Shown in pieces: positions 18,710 to 28,309 of a stretch of 64,000 bases of DNA. This stretch comes from Alcanivoracaceae bacterium (GTDB lineage: Bacteria > Pseudomonadota > Gammaproteobacteria > Xanthomonadales > Marinicellaceae): positions 552,971 through 616,970 of the forward strand of contig JADGEI010000001.1 of assembly GCA_016744455.1 (NCBI GenBank), read 5' to 3'. The notes under the pieces are model-generated. The model did not search any database. It had not been told where the DNA came from and was given only the letters and a program-made list of their open reading frames with translations. The translations under genes were made by a program, and so were the position numbers. Position 1 is the stretch's first letter. Each line of letters opens with the position of its first letter.

Positions 18710-20698
18710 ATGTCAAATTTAACCTTGTTTTTAACACTAGCACTATCAACATTATGTTTCTCAAGCTACACTCTATCAGCCACTTGTGATGATGTTTTTT
18801 CAAATAGTTTTGAATTGAACACTAATACACCGGGGTGTTTAGCGCTTAACATTGAAGATATGGGAATGCATACAGTAAACCATGGTGATATTTTCAACTT
18901 TCAACCGAATATAGTTGGAGAAATCAATGTCTGTCGAAAAGACATGGGACATGACGATGTATTTGTTGACTCAGAAACAGGATTAATTTCATGGGATACA
19001 AGCTCTTTAACTTTTGGCAGGGGCTTTCACATTCGAATTAAATGCAGTAATTACAACCAAAGTAGTTTTGCTTCCATGGTAGTACATGTTGATAAAACTG
19101 GAACAAGCCAATTACATGTAGCGGGTGAAAATGGTGTATCACCATTTATAAGAACCGCTGCAGATAATATGCAAGGTGGCGACACAATCGTCTTCCCAGA
19201 TGGAATATATCCTGTATCTGTCACAGGCGATGCAAGTTATGAAAATGCTTTAAAACAAACAAATAACATACCTACTGATGGCACAAATGATCAATTGAGT
19301 ACTATTATATCTCAATCTCCGGGTGGAGTAGTTATAACAGGTGAAGCGCATGATGGTATTCCAAAACAAAAAAATGCATTTCAAATGTCTTCAACAAATT
19401 TTGTAGCGATTGTCGGCTTCACAATAAAGGACATTAAAAGAGAATCCTTCACCGCTAGTAATGGAAATCATATGTTGATAGAGTTTTTAGGGACTGCTGG
19501 AGCAGGTACAAATGGTCTTCCCTGCTCTAATTTTATAGAAGCTAGTAATGGTTGGTGTTCAATGGCAGGTATGCGTGCAAACTCTGGTACTCCATTGTTT
19601 CAATCCAATTATGATTGGGGTCATAATCGTTATGGTATTATGACTCGTTCAACAACTGCTTCGTTGACACGTCGCTCATTTGCCCGCTTAGACGAGCATA
19701 AAGGAGATCAACCATATGGTGCATTTAGCGACTATTGTGATGAGGCACACTTAAGCCAAGATAATACTATATTCGACTCTTTGGCCATTGCTGCGCCTCA
19801 CTATAAGAACTATGCAGGATTGAGCGCCTTTCCCGCAACAGGTTGTGAAAACACACCATCAAATTTGGCAGTGCATGGTTTATTAGCTGTGAACAATGAT
19901 TTGTCATTATCTTTGCTAGACTCACAAGCTGGCATTGCGCATGAATGGGACCATATTGTATCCTATGATTCACAAGCTACGTGTGCTCCACAAACTAACA
20001 ACTGTGCCTTTGCCTTACTACAGGCAGATAAAAGTATGAACCTCAGCAACTCATTCTTTGGACTGACGATAGACTTTCCAGGTAATTCCAATACCCCTTC
20101 TTTTACTCCATCAATAAATTTTGTTGAAAATGTTGTCTTAGAAAACGTCACAGAAGAAAATGATGTTGGTGAACCACCTAGGTATTTGCCAGAAAATTTA
20201 TTGTATTTTCGTGGTAAATCAGACACCTTCTTTGGAGACAACAATTATAACCAACTCACTTCGGTAAGGCGTTGGCCAATTGGTGGAGAAGATATTATTG
20301 CTGCTAATATGCGAAGTTATCACAATTCAGTAGCCTTTAAAGTGGGCGGTGGCACTATAGATATTGATGGAAACAGGGGTGCAACTGCAGATAATGAATC
20401 TATCTCAGAATATTTGTGGGCTTATAAAGACCCTTTAATTCCGCCATTAGTGGTAAGAGTAAAGGACAAAGGTAGTTATCATCGGGTAGCTTGGGAACAT
20501 TTATCATCGTTCCGTCGTATAAATGTTGTTGGCTGGAAAGTAATATGTGTTTCTGACAATAATGCGTTGTTAGCGAGTTTACCTGAAACTGAATTAATGT
20601 ATAAAAACCTTCAAACCAGTTGCAATAGTTATGCGGTGAAGGCTGTATATAATAGTGGCGAAAGTGCAATAGCTTATGTAGAAGAGGTATCATTGTGA
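18710..20698 (+). CDS. Secreted right-handed beta-helix (pectate-lyase-like) protein with N-terminal FSNSFE motif
   Basis: 662 residues with a signal peptide. Immediately after it, residues 26-35 read CDDVFSNSFE, the same motif that ends other exported proteins here. A short Ig-like segment follows. From about residue 135 (AGENGVSPFIRTAADNMQGGDTIVFPDGIYPVSV) begins a parallel beta-helix of the pectate lyase / chondroitinase-B type. NFVAIVGFTIKDI is a typical rung. Such proteins bind or cleave polysaccharides, but I cannot identify catalytic residues with confidence. Its stop overlaps the GTG start of the next gene, so the two form an operon. Confidence 0.75.
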   Translation: MSNLTLFLTLALSTLCFSSYTLSATCDDVFSNSFELNTNTPGCLALNIEDMGMHTVNHGDIFNFQPNIVGEINVCRKDMGHDDVFVDSETGLISWDTSSLTFGRGFHIRIKCSNYNQSSFASMVVHVDKTGTSQLHVAGENGVSPFIRTAADNMQGGDTIVFPDGIYPVSVTGDASYENALKQTNNIPTDGTNDQLSTIISQSPGGVVITGEAHDGIPKQKNAFQMSSTNFVAIVGFTIKDIKRESFTASNGNHMLIEFLGTAGAGTNGLPCSNFIEASNGWCSMAGMRANSGTPLFQSNYDWGHNRYGIMTRSTTASLTRRSFARLDEHKGDQPYGAFSDYCDEAHLSQDNTIFDSLAIAAPHYKNYAGLSAFPATGCENTPSNLAVHGLLAVNNDLSLSLLDSQAGIAHEWDHIVSYDSQATCAPQTNNCAFALLQADKSMNLSNSFFGLTIDFPGNSNTPSFTPSINFVENVVLENVTEENDVGEPPRYLPENLLYFRGKSDTFFGDNNYNQLTSVRRWPIGGEDIIAANMRSYHNSVAFKVGGGTIDIDGNRGATADNESISEYLWAYKDPLIPPLVVRVKDKGSYHRVAWEHLSSFRRINVVGWKVICVSDNNALLASLPETELMYKNLQTSCNSYAVKAVYNSGESAIAYVEEVSL

Positions 20699-21552
20699 TT
20701 AAGTGGATGATACTTCTATTTTCAATGAATTCTTACTCTGCCATTCTTGCACCGTTTGCATTAAGTAATTACCTAAACCCAACTGATGTTGGACAATTAA
20801 CTGCATCATCTAATCTTTCTGGTATCACCTATAACTGGGTTGCAAATGAGTATATTACAGTCCACCAAAATTCTTATTGCCGTTTAGATAGTAATTTAGA
20901 TGAGTTGTTTTGTGGTTCCTTGGCTTGTGGTGATTGTGAAGATATTAACTTTTTAGGGCTAAACGGAGAATTTTATGAATATGCTATAGTCGAAGAAGGT
21001 GGGTCTGAAGGTTCCGTTATCATTGTTCAATCTCCAATTTCAACACATAACTTACGATTCGACCAAGTCGATGTACAAGTTCTCACGTATGCTCCAACAG
21101 CAGGTGGTGACGCAGGAGAAGGAGTTGCCTTTGATGCCTTGAACTCAATATTTTATGTTTGTATTGAAGATCCAAACATGCAGGTTTTGTCATTCACTAG
21201 ACCTGCAAATTCGAATGATGCAACCTATGCTGATGGCTCACTAATTGTTACAGAATCTTTGTCGTCACTTCAATTAACTTCACTATTAGGAGCTAATGCT
21301 GACTTATCTAGTTGTTACTTTCATGAAGTAACAGGTAGATTATGGCTGATGTCACATATTGCACACACAATAATTGATGTTGATTTAAGCGGTAACCTTG
21401 TCGACCAGTTAATACTCCCACAAGGTCAGGTAGAAGGTTTTAGTTTCAACAATGACTATAGTGAATTAATCGTAGTAATCGAGCCTAATAATCATCAAAT
21501 CTATTTTGCTTCAGTAGAAAATGATACCGTATTTGTCAATGGATTTGAATAA
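20695..21552 (+). CDS. Secreted beta-propeller protein, SdiA-regulated type, with C-terminal FVNGFE motif
   Basis: 285 residues. The start is a GTG overlapping the previous stop (GTGA) with AGAGG about 8 nt upstream. A short signal peptide (IKWMILLFSMNSYSA) is followed by repeated beta-blade sequence: SNLSGITYNWVANEYITVHQN, GDAGEGVAFDALNSIFYVCIE, VEGFSFNNDYSELIVVIEPN. These match the pattern of the SdiA-regulated / esterase-like propeller family. The family name refers to an E. coli regulon and does not imply quorum sensing here. The protein ends in TVFVNGFE. Its coupling to the beta-helix gene suggests the two act together outside the cell, perhaps on a polymer. Confidence 0.75.
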   Translation: MIKWMILLFSMNSYSAILAPFALSNYLNPTDVGQLTASSNLSGITYNWVANEYITVHQNSYCRLDSNLDELFCGSLACGDCEDINFLGLNGEFYEYAIVEEGGSEGSVIIVQSPISTHNLRFDQVDVQVLTYAPTAGGDAGEGVAFDALNSIFYVCIEDPNMQVLSFTRPANSNDATYADGSLIVTESLSSLQLTSLLGANADLSSCYFHEVTGRLWLMSHIAHTIIDVDLSGNLVDQLILPQGQVEGFSFNNDYSELIVVIEPNNHQIYFASVENDTVFVNGFE

Positions 21553-21608
21553 CTACTGAATTATATAAGTTAGACTTCAACCTTAGTTTGTAATAATTTA
21601 AGAGAGTT

Positions 21609-21815
21609 TTGTACAATTCTGTGGCAATGAATAAAAAGAATGATAAATACACCAGCCAAGACGAAAAATGCATCAAATATCTTGTTATTTGCATTTTTTT
21701 AATGCTTAGTGGTGCTCTTAGCAACTTTTTTACACGTTCCACGAGTTATGCAATATTCTCTTTAATATGGTTAGGTATTATTTTCCTGTTATTTTTTCCT
21801 ACAGATAACTCGTAA
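21609..21815 (+). CDS. Possible small two-helix membrane protein
   Basis: Up to 68 residues from a TTG start (AAGAGAG precedes it) or 62 from the ATG at 21627. It contains two hydrophobic segments (KYLVICIFLMLSGALSNFF and AIFSLIWLGIIFLLFF). The 3' end overlaps the convergent methyltransferase gene by 27 nt. There is no recognised family. It may be real, but a chance open frame in AT-rich DNA is not excluded. Confidence 0.35.
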   Translation: MYNSVAMNKKNDKYTSQDEKCIKYLVICIFLMLSGALSNFFTRSTSYAIFSLIWLGIIFLLFFPTDNS

Positions 21816-22508
21816 ATTTGCTCGATGACTCCACTTAAATTTGATCACTTCAAAACCATGTTTTGTTAATAATCTACTCATGGTTTTTTTACTAAAAAAC
21901 ACAATGTGCTCAGGAGGTGTCACTTGTCTCCAAGACAAAAAGTCTTTTGGGACTTTCCTGTGGCCTGCATCAGGTGTGGTAATATATAAAACGGCTCCTT
22001 TAGAAAGAACAGCACTAATGGATTCTAGAAATTCATGAGGGTCTGGAACGTGCTCTATCACTTCAGCACAATAAATAAGATTGAATTTCAGGTTTTTTGC
22101 TTGTAAGTCATCAAGTGTTAATGTATCAAAGTGGCACCCAGGAAATAGTTGTTTAGCTTGCTTAATTACTGAGTCATCTAAATCGATACCGGTTGCGTTA
22201 TAACCTAAGCGGTGTGCGGCTTCAACCGTAGCCCCAATACTACAACCAACATCTAAAAAATTATTTTGTTGAGGGTTGGTATATTTTCTTAATTTCTTTA
22301 ACTTGTACTTAGATGTAAATAGTTTCTTTTTAAGTTTTCTTAAGTAATTTGAAGTTTGGTGATACTCATGATAAATCCCTTCAATTTTTGAGGCTACAGG
22401 CATAGGATTCATAAAAATCAATTGGCAATTATCACATTGAACAATAGTACATTTATTCTTATTTCCAATTTTTGAGAAATGTTCCTCATGACATAGTGGA
22501 CAATTCAT
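21789..22508 (-). CDS. SAM-dependent methyltransferase with zinc-ribbon N-terminus
   Basis: 239 residues from the ATG at 22508, which follows the stop of the upstream gene by one base (TAGGATG). A GTG 24 nt upstream is an alternative. The N-terminus has two CxxC pairs (NCPLCHEEH and VQCDNCQLIF), a small zinc ribbon common in methyltransferases acting on sugar or lipid-carrier substrates. The Rossmann motif I is NFLDVGCSIGATVEAA, with the acidic residue in GIDLDDS and motif IV at YCAEVIEHVPDP. It is coupled to the DUF1684 gene. The substrate is unknown. Confidence 0.85.
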   Translation of the reverse strand: MNCPLCHEEHFSKIGNKNKCTIVQCDNCQLIFMNPMPVASKIEGIYHEYHQTSNYLRKLKKKLFTSKYKLKKLRKYTNPQQNNFLDVGCSIGATVEAAHRLGYNATGIDLDDSVIKQAKQLFPGCHFDTLTLDDLQAKNLKFNLIYCAEVIEHVPDPHEFLESISAVLSKGAVLYITTPDAGHRKVPKDFLSWRQVTPPEHIVFFSKKTMSRLLTKHGFEVIKFKWSHRANLRVICRKK

Positions 22509-22509
22509 C

Positions 22510-23370
22510 CTAATGTTGGTATTTTTTCTCACCCGCTTCTATGAAAGCTCGAATTCGATTTTGTGGTGGTGGTAGTGGGCAGGTTGAGTAATCAGTAAAT
22601 GCACAAGGCGGGTTGTAAGATTTATTAAAATCTATTGTCGTCATATTTCCTTGTGTTGGTTTCGGAACATAAAGAAAACGCCCTGGTCCATAAGTTGTTC
22701 TACCACTAGTTCTATCGGCGAAAATTAGGTAAAAATCCTCACCTGCATCCATGACATCAAGTTGGAAATTATTACCATCAATTTCGAACTTGAGTTTTCC
22801 TATTGCTTCATCCTTATTTAACAGTCCTAATACATTGATAATTTCTAATTCTTTAGGGGGTTGATAAGGTGTAAATTCTGCTTGTAATCTAAACTTATCA
22901 GTTGCTGGGAAATACTCAATTCCTTTAAATTCTTTTCTTGTCTTTGCTGTGGAGTCTTTTATCCTCAGGGCAGGTTTTCCTCTTTCAATTACATGAAACT
23001 TAAAGGTGTCAATACTAAATACTGTAGGCGAACCACTTGAATCCATAGCCACATCAATTGTACCGTCAACGAATTCATTGTTGGCTTTTATTTGTACCCC
23101 ATTATTGGCCGTGAAGGTAATTTGTTCACCGTTTAAATTGAAACTACCAATATAACTTGGCCCATGAGGAAGAATAATTCTATTGTCTTTTGCCGATCCA
23201 ATCGTATTATCGTCATGGTGAAACCATTCCATGCCAATAAGACTTAACCATCCATGTGGTTTTTCAAGGCGTTCAATTCTTTGATTTTTCCAATTTTGCA
23301 ACTCTTGCTTCCATGGTTCTGCAAATGCTAATGAGTTAATAATTAGTAATACATATAAAAGTTTTTTCAT
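22510..23370 (-). CDS. Exported DUF1684 family protein
   Basis: 286 residues with a signal peptide (LLYVLLIINSLAFA). The family hallmarks of DUF1684 are present: EKPHGWLSLIGMEWF near the N-terminus, ADRTSGRTTYGPGRFLYV, and the C-terminal DFNKSYNPPCAFTDYSTCPLPP. The family function is not established. It probably folds as a beta-rich periplasmic protein. It lies directly upstream of the methyltransferase gene and downstream of glutathione reductase, all on the minus strand with short gaps, so they may share a transcript. Confidence 0.85.
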   Translation of the reverse strand: MKKLLYVLLIINSLAFAEPWKQELQNWKNQRIERLEKPHGWLSLIGMEWFHHDDNTIGSAKDNRIILPHGPSYIGSFNLNGEQITFTANNGVQIKANNEFVDGTIDVAMDSSGSPTVFSIDTFKFHVIERGKPALRIKDSTAKTRKEFKGIEYFPATDKFRLQAEFTPYQPPKELEIINVLGLLNKDEAIGKLKFEIDGNNFQLDVMDAGEDFYLIFADRTSGRTTYGPGRFLYVPKPTQGNMTTIDFNKSYNPPCAFTDYSTCPLPPPQNRIRAFIEAGEKKYQH

Positions 23371-23394
23371 AATTTAATTCCTAAATCAGGTTGT

Positions 23395-24735
23395 TTAGTT
23401 CATTGTAACAAGCTCTTCTGCTGAAGTTGGGTGAATACCAATGCATTGGTTTAATTTTGATTTTGTGATACCTTGCTTAATAGCAACAGCAAAACCTTGG
23501 ATCATCTCACCAGCATCTGCTCCTACAATGTGGCAACCAACGACTAAATCAGTTTCTTTTTGAACAATTAATTTCATAAATGTTTGATCTTGAATATCAG
23601 TCATTGCATATTTCATCGCTCTAAATTTACTTGTGAAAATTTGCAAAGCACCAAAATGTTCTTCCGCTTGCTCTTCAGTATAACCGCATGAGGCAATTTC
23701 AGGTTGAGAAAATACAGTGCTTGGCAAATAATCGTATTCAATATAACTATTGCCGTTACCATACCACCTGTCCATGAGTAAATGCCCTTCTTTAATCGCA
23801 ACAGGTGTTAAGTTGTCATTATTGCACACATCACCTACTGCAAAAATAGAACGTGGACCACAATTTTGTTCAGCGTCAACATCAACTTGACCATTATACT
23901 TTAGTTTCACTTGTATGTTTTCCAAGCCTAAATTATATGTATTTGCAATGCGACCTGTTGCGCATAAGACAACTTCTTGATTTTTTAGGCTAATATCAGA
24001 ATCAAGCACTAAATCAAATTTTTCATGGTTTGGTTTAATCTCAATGATATTAGAATTCAATATAACGTTGATACCATTCTTGATATAGGACTCTTCTGCG
24101 AAATTTCTAACATCATTATCAAATCCTCTAAGGATTTTATCACCTCTATAAACTAAATTAACTTTTACACCTAGTGCATTGAATATACATGCAAATTCGA
24201 CAGCAATATACCCTGCACCCATGATTGTCATTTCTTCAGGGAGTGAATTTAATGACAAAGCTTCATTGGAACTGACGGCATGTTCTATACCATCAATTTC
24301 AGGAAAAAATGGCGTACTTCCAGTTGCAATTAAAATTCGTTTAGCGCTATAGTTTTTATTTGCGGCAACAACTGTATGGTTATCAACAATGGTAGCATGG
24401 TGTTGTATTAATTCGACGCCTGAATTACTTAATAAACTCAAATATATTTTATTTAAACGGTTAATCTCAGCATCTTTATTAGCGATTAAATTTTGCCAAT
24501 TAAAGCTTGCATCATCGATGTCCCAGCCAAAAGCTTGAGCTGATTTAAATGTTTTTACAAAACCTGCTGCATAGACTAATAGTTTTTTCGGCACACAACC
24601 ACGTATGACACACGTACCTCCAACATCACTGCCTTCAAAAATAGCGACTTTTTTACCGTATCCAGCTGCAATTCGTGCCGAACGAACTCCACCAGAACCT
24701 GCGCCAATAACAATTAAGTCAAAATCAAAACCCAT
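23395..24735 (-). CDS. gor: Glutathione-disulfide reductase
   Basis: 446 residues. This FAD enzyme reduces glutathione disulfide with NADPH to keep the cytoplasm reduced. The FAD site is IVIGAGSGGVRSARIAA, and the redox pair Cys42/Cys47 lies in GGTCVIRGCVPKK. The NADPH domain contains GAGYIAVEFACIF, the second FAD segment is IFAVGDVCN, and the dimer-interface acid-base segment is GIHPTSAEELVTM. The RGCVPKK context and overall length favour glutathione reductase over lipoamide dehydrogenase or mercuric reductase. The C-terminus is short, ending two residues after the last motif. Confidence 0.93.
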   Translation of the reverse strand: MGFDFDLIVIGAGSGGVRSARIAAGYGKKVAIFEGSDVGGTCVIRGCVPKKLLVYAAGFVKTFKSAQAFGWDIDDASFNWQNLIANKDAEINRLNKIYLSLLSNSGVELIQHHATIVDNHTVVAANKNYSAKRILIATGSTPFFPEIDGIEHAVSSNEALSLNSLPEEMTIMGAGYIAVEFACIFNALGVKVNLVYRGDKILRGFDNDVRNFAEESYIKNGINVILNSNIIEIKPNHEKFDLVLDSDISLKNQEVVLCATGRIANTYNLGLENIQVKLKYNGQVDVDAEQNCGPRSIFAVGDVCNNDNLTPVAIKEGHLLMDRWYGNGNSYIEYDYLPSTVFSQPEIASCGYTEEQAEEHFGALQIFTSKFRAMKYAMTDIQDQTFMKLIVQKETDLVVGCHIVGADAGEMIQGFAVAIKQGITKSKLNQCIGIHPTSAEELVTMN

Positions 24736-24815
24736 AAAAGAAACCGATTGTTTAAATAGGTGAGAGATTCTAACACAGATGATGTAAAATAAACTTTTTT
24801 AAATCAATAGTAACT

Positions 24816-25358
24816 ATGAATCAAGACAATCTACTGCCTGAAAATTGCTCCTTACTTTTCAGCAAAAAGAAAATAAAAAAAAGCATTAAAAAAATGGCAA
24901 AACAACTTAATACTGATTATGTAAACCAAGGCATTGTTTACCTAACGATCATGAATGGTGGCATGATATTTGCCTCAGATCTTGCCAAAAAACTAAACCT
25001 TGATATGGAAATGGATTACGTACAGGTAAGTCGTTATGGATTAGAAACCCATGGAGGGCAGCTCATCTGGAAACATCAATGTGAAACCAACCTAGAAGGA
25101 AAACACGTAATTTTGGTTGATGATATATTCGATGAAGGTTATACCCTGCAAGCAGTTGATGAATGGTGCAGAAAAAAAGGAGCTAAATCTGTTAAATCAG
25201 CAGTTTTAGTCAGCAAAATTCATGAGAGAGGCTATGCTGATTTACGCCCTGATTATTCAGCCATAGAAGTAGAAGACCTCTATATTTTTGGTTACGGAAT
25301 GGATTATCAAGAAAAACTCCGCCATTTGAATGATATTTATTATTTGAAAACTAGCTAG
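24816..25358 (+). CDS. Hypoxanthine-guanine phosphoribosyltransferase
   Basis: 180 residues of the type I phosphoribosyltransferase fold. The PRPP-binding loop is HVILVDDIFDEGYTL, preceded by a segment NGGMIFASDLAKKL that fits the family's first loop. It salvages a purine base with PRPP to the nucleotide, most likely hypoxanthine or guanine given the overall pattern. The gene stands alone, divergent from gor. Exact base preference cannot be read from the sequence. Confidence 0.85.
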   Translation: MNQDNLLPENCSLLFSKKKIKKSIKKMAKQLNTDYVNQGIVYLTIMNGGMIFASDLAKKLNLDMEMDYVQVSRYGLETHGGQLIWKHQCETNLEGKHVILVDDIFDEGYTLQAVDEWCRKKGAKSVKSAVLVSKIHERGYADLRPDYSAIEVEDLYIFGYGMDYQEKLRHLNDIYYLKTS

Positions 25359-25399
25359 TAAATTAATTAACAACTTCTTTAAAAGGCTGTACTCAACAC

Positions 25400-26239
25400 T
25401 TAGTTATCTATATGTTGATAAATATAGTTCATTCGTGTTTTGTGGGTTTCTTTGTAGCCTTTTTGCTTGAGAATTGTTAACAAATCACTTTGCCATTGGG
25501 TGTTGTTGTTTTCGAAGACAATACATTGAGGCAGTAATGTTTTCGGCGCATAATTAAGAAAAGGCGCTAGGGCTTTATCTTCGGCTCCTTCGATGTCACA
25601 CTTTATTACGTCTATTTTTGTTATCTTTAGCGTTTCAACTATTTTTAATAATGTTTGGCAATTTATAATTAAACTATTTTGAGATTTGTTCGGGATTAAG
25701 GAACTGGCTCCTAGGTTGTTGTCATCTAAAAACAATTCAATTTCTTCATTCTTATTGCTAACGCCTAGCATAAGTGCATCAACCTCAGGAATGTTCTTAT
25801 TCATTTCGGCTGTCGCATTGAGGTTGAATTGTAATCGAGAAAATACGACTGGATTGGGTTCAATTGCAACAACTCTTCCCAGTTTTTGTAAGTGACTAAT
25901 AGCAATTGTTGAATAAATACCTACATTAGCACCAATATCAATAAATACACCATCTTTAGGGAGAACTTCCAATAGGATTTGTCGCTCAATAACATCAAAT
26001 CGCCATGGCATAAAAATAAAATTCCGTTCAGAGACATTGTCAGTGAGATTACTACGCAAATGTACATTATTAATAGACAAGTCCATTGGCATTTGTTCTG
26101 TTTTAAGCACACGTTTACGGATAAATTGCGCTAGTTGTTTTCCCAACCAGTTAGCGGGCAAACGTTGACATAAATCAATTTTCTTTTGAACTTGTAGATT
26201 GGGTTTAAATTGACCAAAGGGGTGCTTTATTTTCTTCAT
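25400..26239 (-). CDS. FkbM-family methyltransferase
   Basis: 279 residues. Motif I is VFIDIGANVGIYSTIA, followed by VVAIEPNPVVFSRLQFN, and the FkbM hallmark KIDVIKCDIEGAEDKAL lies near residue 215. FkbM enzymes O-methylate sugars or polyketides, and often sit beside surface polysaccharide genes. Here the dTDP-rhamnose/GDP-mannose operon starts 140 nt away on the other strand, so it may methylate a sugar of that polymer. That role is inferred from context. Confidence 0.88.
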   Translation of the reverse strand: MKKIKHPFGQFKPNLQVQKKIDLCQRLPANWLGKQLAQFIRKRVLKTEQMPMDLSINNVHLRSNLTDNVSERNFIFMPWRFDVIERQILLEVLPKDGVFIDIGANVGIYSTIAISHLQKLGRVVAIEPNPVVFSRLQFNLNATAEMNKNIPEVDALMLGVSNKNEEIELFLDDNNLGASSLIPNKSQNSLIINCQTLLKIVETLKITKIDVIKCDIEGAEDKALAPFLNYAPKTLLPQCIVFENNNTQWQSDLLTILKQKGYKETHKTRMNYIYQHIDN

Positions 26240-26344
26240 CTTTTAGACTTTACCATAAAAGATAAAGAATGATTAACCTATCGATCTTTTTCAGTATATT
26301 TCTATTTAATTCTATTAGTGCATGAAATATTCTTAATCACTTCA

Positions 26345-26353
26345 TGTTATAAT
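26345..26353 (+). promoter_or_regulatory. Extended -10 promoter of the nucleotide-sugar operon
   Basis: TGTTATAAT, a TGn-extended perfect -10 hexamer, lies 29 nt before the rfbB start codon. The -35 region is poor, which fits an extended -10 promoter. It is the only good candidate upstream of the eight-gene operon. Confidence 0.55.
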
Positions 26354-26381
26354 TGTTGGCTTTTGAAAAATGTAGAAATTT

Positions 26382-27437
26382 ATGACAGAAACGTGGTTGG
26401 TTACAGGTGGTGCTGGCTTTATAGGCGGAAATTTTGTTTTACGCCAAGTACTAAAAAATAAGCGCAAAATTATAAATCTAGATAAGCTGACTTATGCAGG
26501 AAATTTAGACACTTTACAGCAGCTAGAAGGCAATCAAAATTATGAATTTATAAAGGGCGATATTGGTAATAACGATTTAATAGCTGAATTAATAACTAAA
26601 CACAAACCACAAGCAATCGTTAATTTTGCAGCTGAGAGTCATGTTGATCGGTCAATTGATGCGCCTGATGACTTTATAACTACCAATATTCTTGGCACAT
26701 TTAATTTATTAAAACATGCCTTGAATTACTACAAATCATTAGACGACAATAAAAAAAGCGCATTTAGATTTTTGCATGTTTCAACGGATGAAGTTTATGG
26801 TTCGTTGGGTGAAACCGGTCTGTTTACAGAAACAACACCCTACTCACCAAATTCACCTTATTCAGCATCAAAGGCATCATCTGATCATTTAGTAAGAGCG
26901 TATCACCATACTTATGGTTTACCTGTTTTAACGACAAACTGCTCAAATAACTATGGCCCTTTTCAATTTCCCGAAAAACTCATTCCATTAATTATCACAA
27001 AAGCACTCAATTTTGAAGCTTTACCAGTTTATGGTGATGGCAAGAATATCCGTGATTGGCTTTATGTTGAAGATCACTGCAGTGCTATCGAAACGGTGGT
27101 AACAAATGGTAAAGTTGGTGAAGTCTATAATATTGGTGGCAATGAAGAAAAACAAAACATTGAAGTAGTACATGCCTTATGTGACATTTTAGATGAACTT
27201 CGCCCAGTTTCAGGAAAATCTAGAAGAGATTTAATAACCTATGTTAAAGATCGTCCAGGTCATGATCAACGTTATGCAATTGACTCATCAAAGTTACAGG
27301 ATAATCTTGGGTGGGCCCCTTCTGAATCATTTTCCAGCGGAATAAGGAAAACTGTAGAATGGTATTTAAATAATAAAACTTGGAGCGACCGTGTTTTAGA
27401 CGGATCATACCAAGGTCAAAGATTAGGAGAAGATTAA
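26382..27437 (+). CDS. rfbB: dTDP-glucose 4,6-dehydratase
   Basis: 351 residues, an extended short-chain dehydrogenase. The NAD-binding motif is [13 protein letters not shown]. The active-site region is [12 protein letters not shown] with the catalytic YSASK (Tyr-x-x-x-Lys) further on, preceded by [12 protein letters not shown]. It converts dTDP-glucose to dTDP-4-keto-6-deoxyglucose, step two of dTDP-L-rhamnose synthesis. It is the first gene of a tightly packed operon and its stop overlaps the rfbA start (TAATG). Confidence 0.96.
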   Translation: MTETWLVTGGAGFIGGNFVLRQVLKNKRKIINLDKLTYAGNLDTLQQLEGNQNYEFIKGDIGNNDLIAELITKHKPQAIVNFAAESHVDRSIDAPDDFITTNILGTFNLLKHALNYYKSLDDNKKSAFRFLHVSTDEVYGSLGETGLFTETTPYSPNSPYSASKASSDHLVRAYHHTYGLPVLTTNCSNNYGPFQFPEKLIPLIITKALNFEALPVYGDGKNIRDWLYVEDHCSAIETVVTNGKVGEVYNIGGNEEKQNIEVVHALCDILDELRPVSGKSRRDLITYVKDRPGHDQRYAIDSSKLQDNLGWAPSESFSSGIRKTVEWYLNNKTWSDRVLDGSYQGQRLGED

Positions 27438-28309
27438 TGCAACGTAAAGGCATTATTTTAGCAGGCGGTTCAGGTACTAGGCTCTATCCACTAACCCATT
27501 CAATCAGTAAACAGCTTTTACCGATTTACGACAAACCAATGATTTATTATCCATTAACTACCCTAATGTTGGCTGGAATCAAAGATATTTTGATAATAAA
27601 TACACCTCACGAACAAATGCTTTTTCAGAAGTTGTTGGGCGATGGTTCTCAATGGGGAATAAATATATCCTATGCTGTTCAGCCAGACCCAGGTGGGTTA
27701 GCACAAGCGTATTTAATTGGTGAAAAATTTGTTAATAATCATCCCTCTTGCCTTATACTTGGTGACAATATTTACCATGGTGCTGGTATGGAAAATTTGC
27801 TGGCAAAAGCAGATGCACGTACGACTGGTGCTAGCGTCTTTGGTTATCGAGTCCACGACCCTGAAAGGTATGGAGTGGCAGAATTTGATAAAAAAGGGAA
27901 AGTTATTGATTTAGAAGAAAAACCTAAAAACCCACGTTCTAATTATGCTGTTACAGGCCTTTATTTTTATGATAACCAAGCCTGCGATATTGCAAAAAAT
28001 CTAGCACCTTCCGATCGTGGAGAACTTGAAATTACAGATTTAAATAAAGTTTATTTAAAACAAGATCAGTTGATGGTTGAGCTGATGGGTCGCGGTTATG
28101 CTTGGCTTGATACAGGGACACATGATTCCTTAACAGATGCCAGTAATTTTATAGCGACCATAGAAAAACGCCAAGGCATCAAAATTGCCTGCCCTGAAGA
28201 AATTGCATTTCAGAAAAATTGGATTGATGCAGAACAAGTGTTAAAACTGGCAAAACCCATTAGCAAGAATGGATATGGTCGGTATTTAATAAGCTTGGTA
28301 AATGATTGA
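27437..28309 (+). CDS. rfbA: Glucose-1-phosphate thymidylyltransferase
   Basis: 290 residues from the ATG overlapping the rfbB stop. A longer frame upstream is rejected because it would read through rfbB out of frame. The nucleotidyltransferase signature is [16 protein letters not shown], with [25 protein letters not shown] and the metal-binding [10 protein letters not shown]. It makes dTDP-glucose from dTTP and glucose-1-phosphate, the first committed step of the rhamnose pathway. Its stop overlaps the rfbC start (TGATG). Confidence 0.96.
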   Translation: MQRKGIILAGGSGTRLYPLTHSISKQLLPIYDKPMIYYPLTTLMLAGIKDILIINTPHEQMLFQKLLGDGSQWGINISYAVQPDPGGLAQAYLIGEKFVNNHPSCLILGDNIYHGAGMENLLAKADARTTGASVFGYRVHDPERYGVAEFDKKGKVIDLEEKPKNPRSNYAVTGLYFYDNQACDIAKNLAPSDRGELEITDLNKVYLKQDQLMVELMGRGYAWLDTGTHDSLTDASNFIATIEKRQGIKIACPEEIAFQKNWIDAEQVLKLAKPISKNGYGRYLISLVND

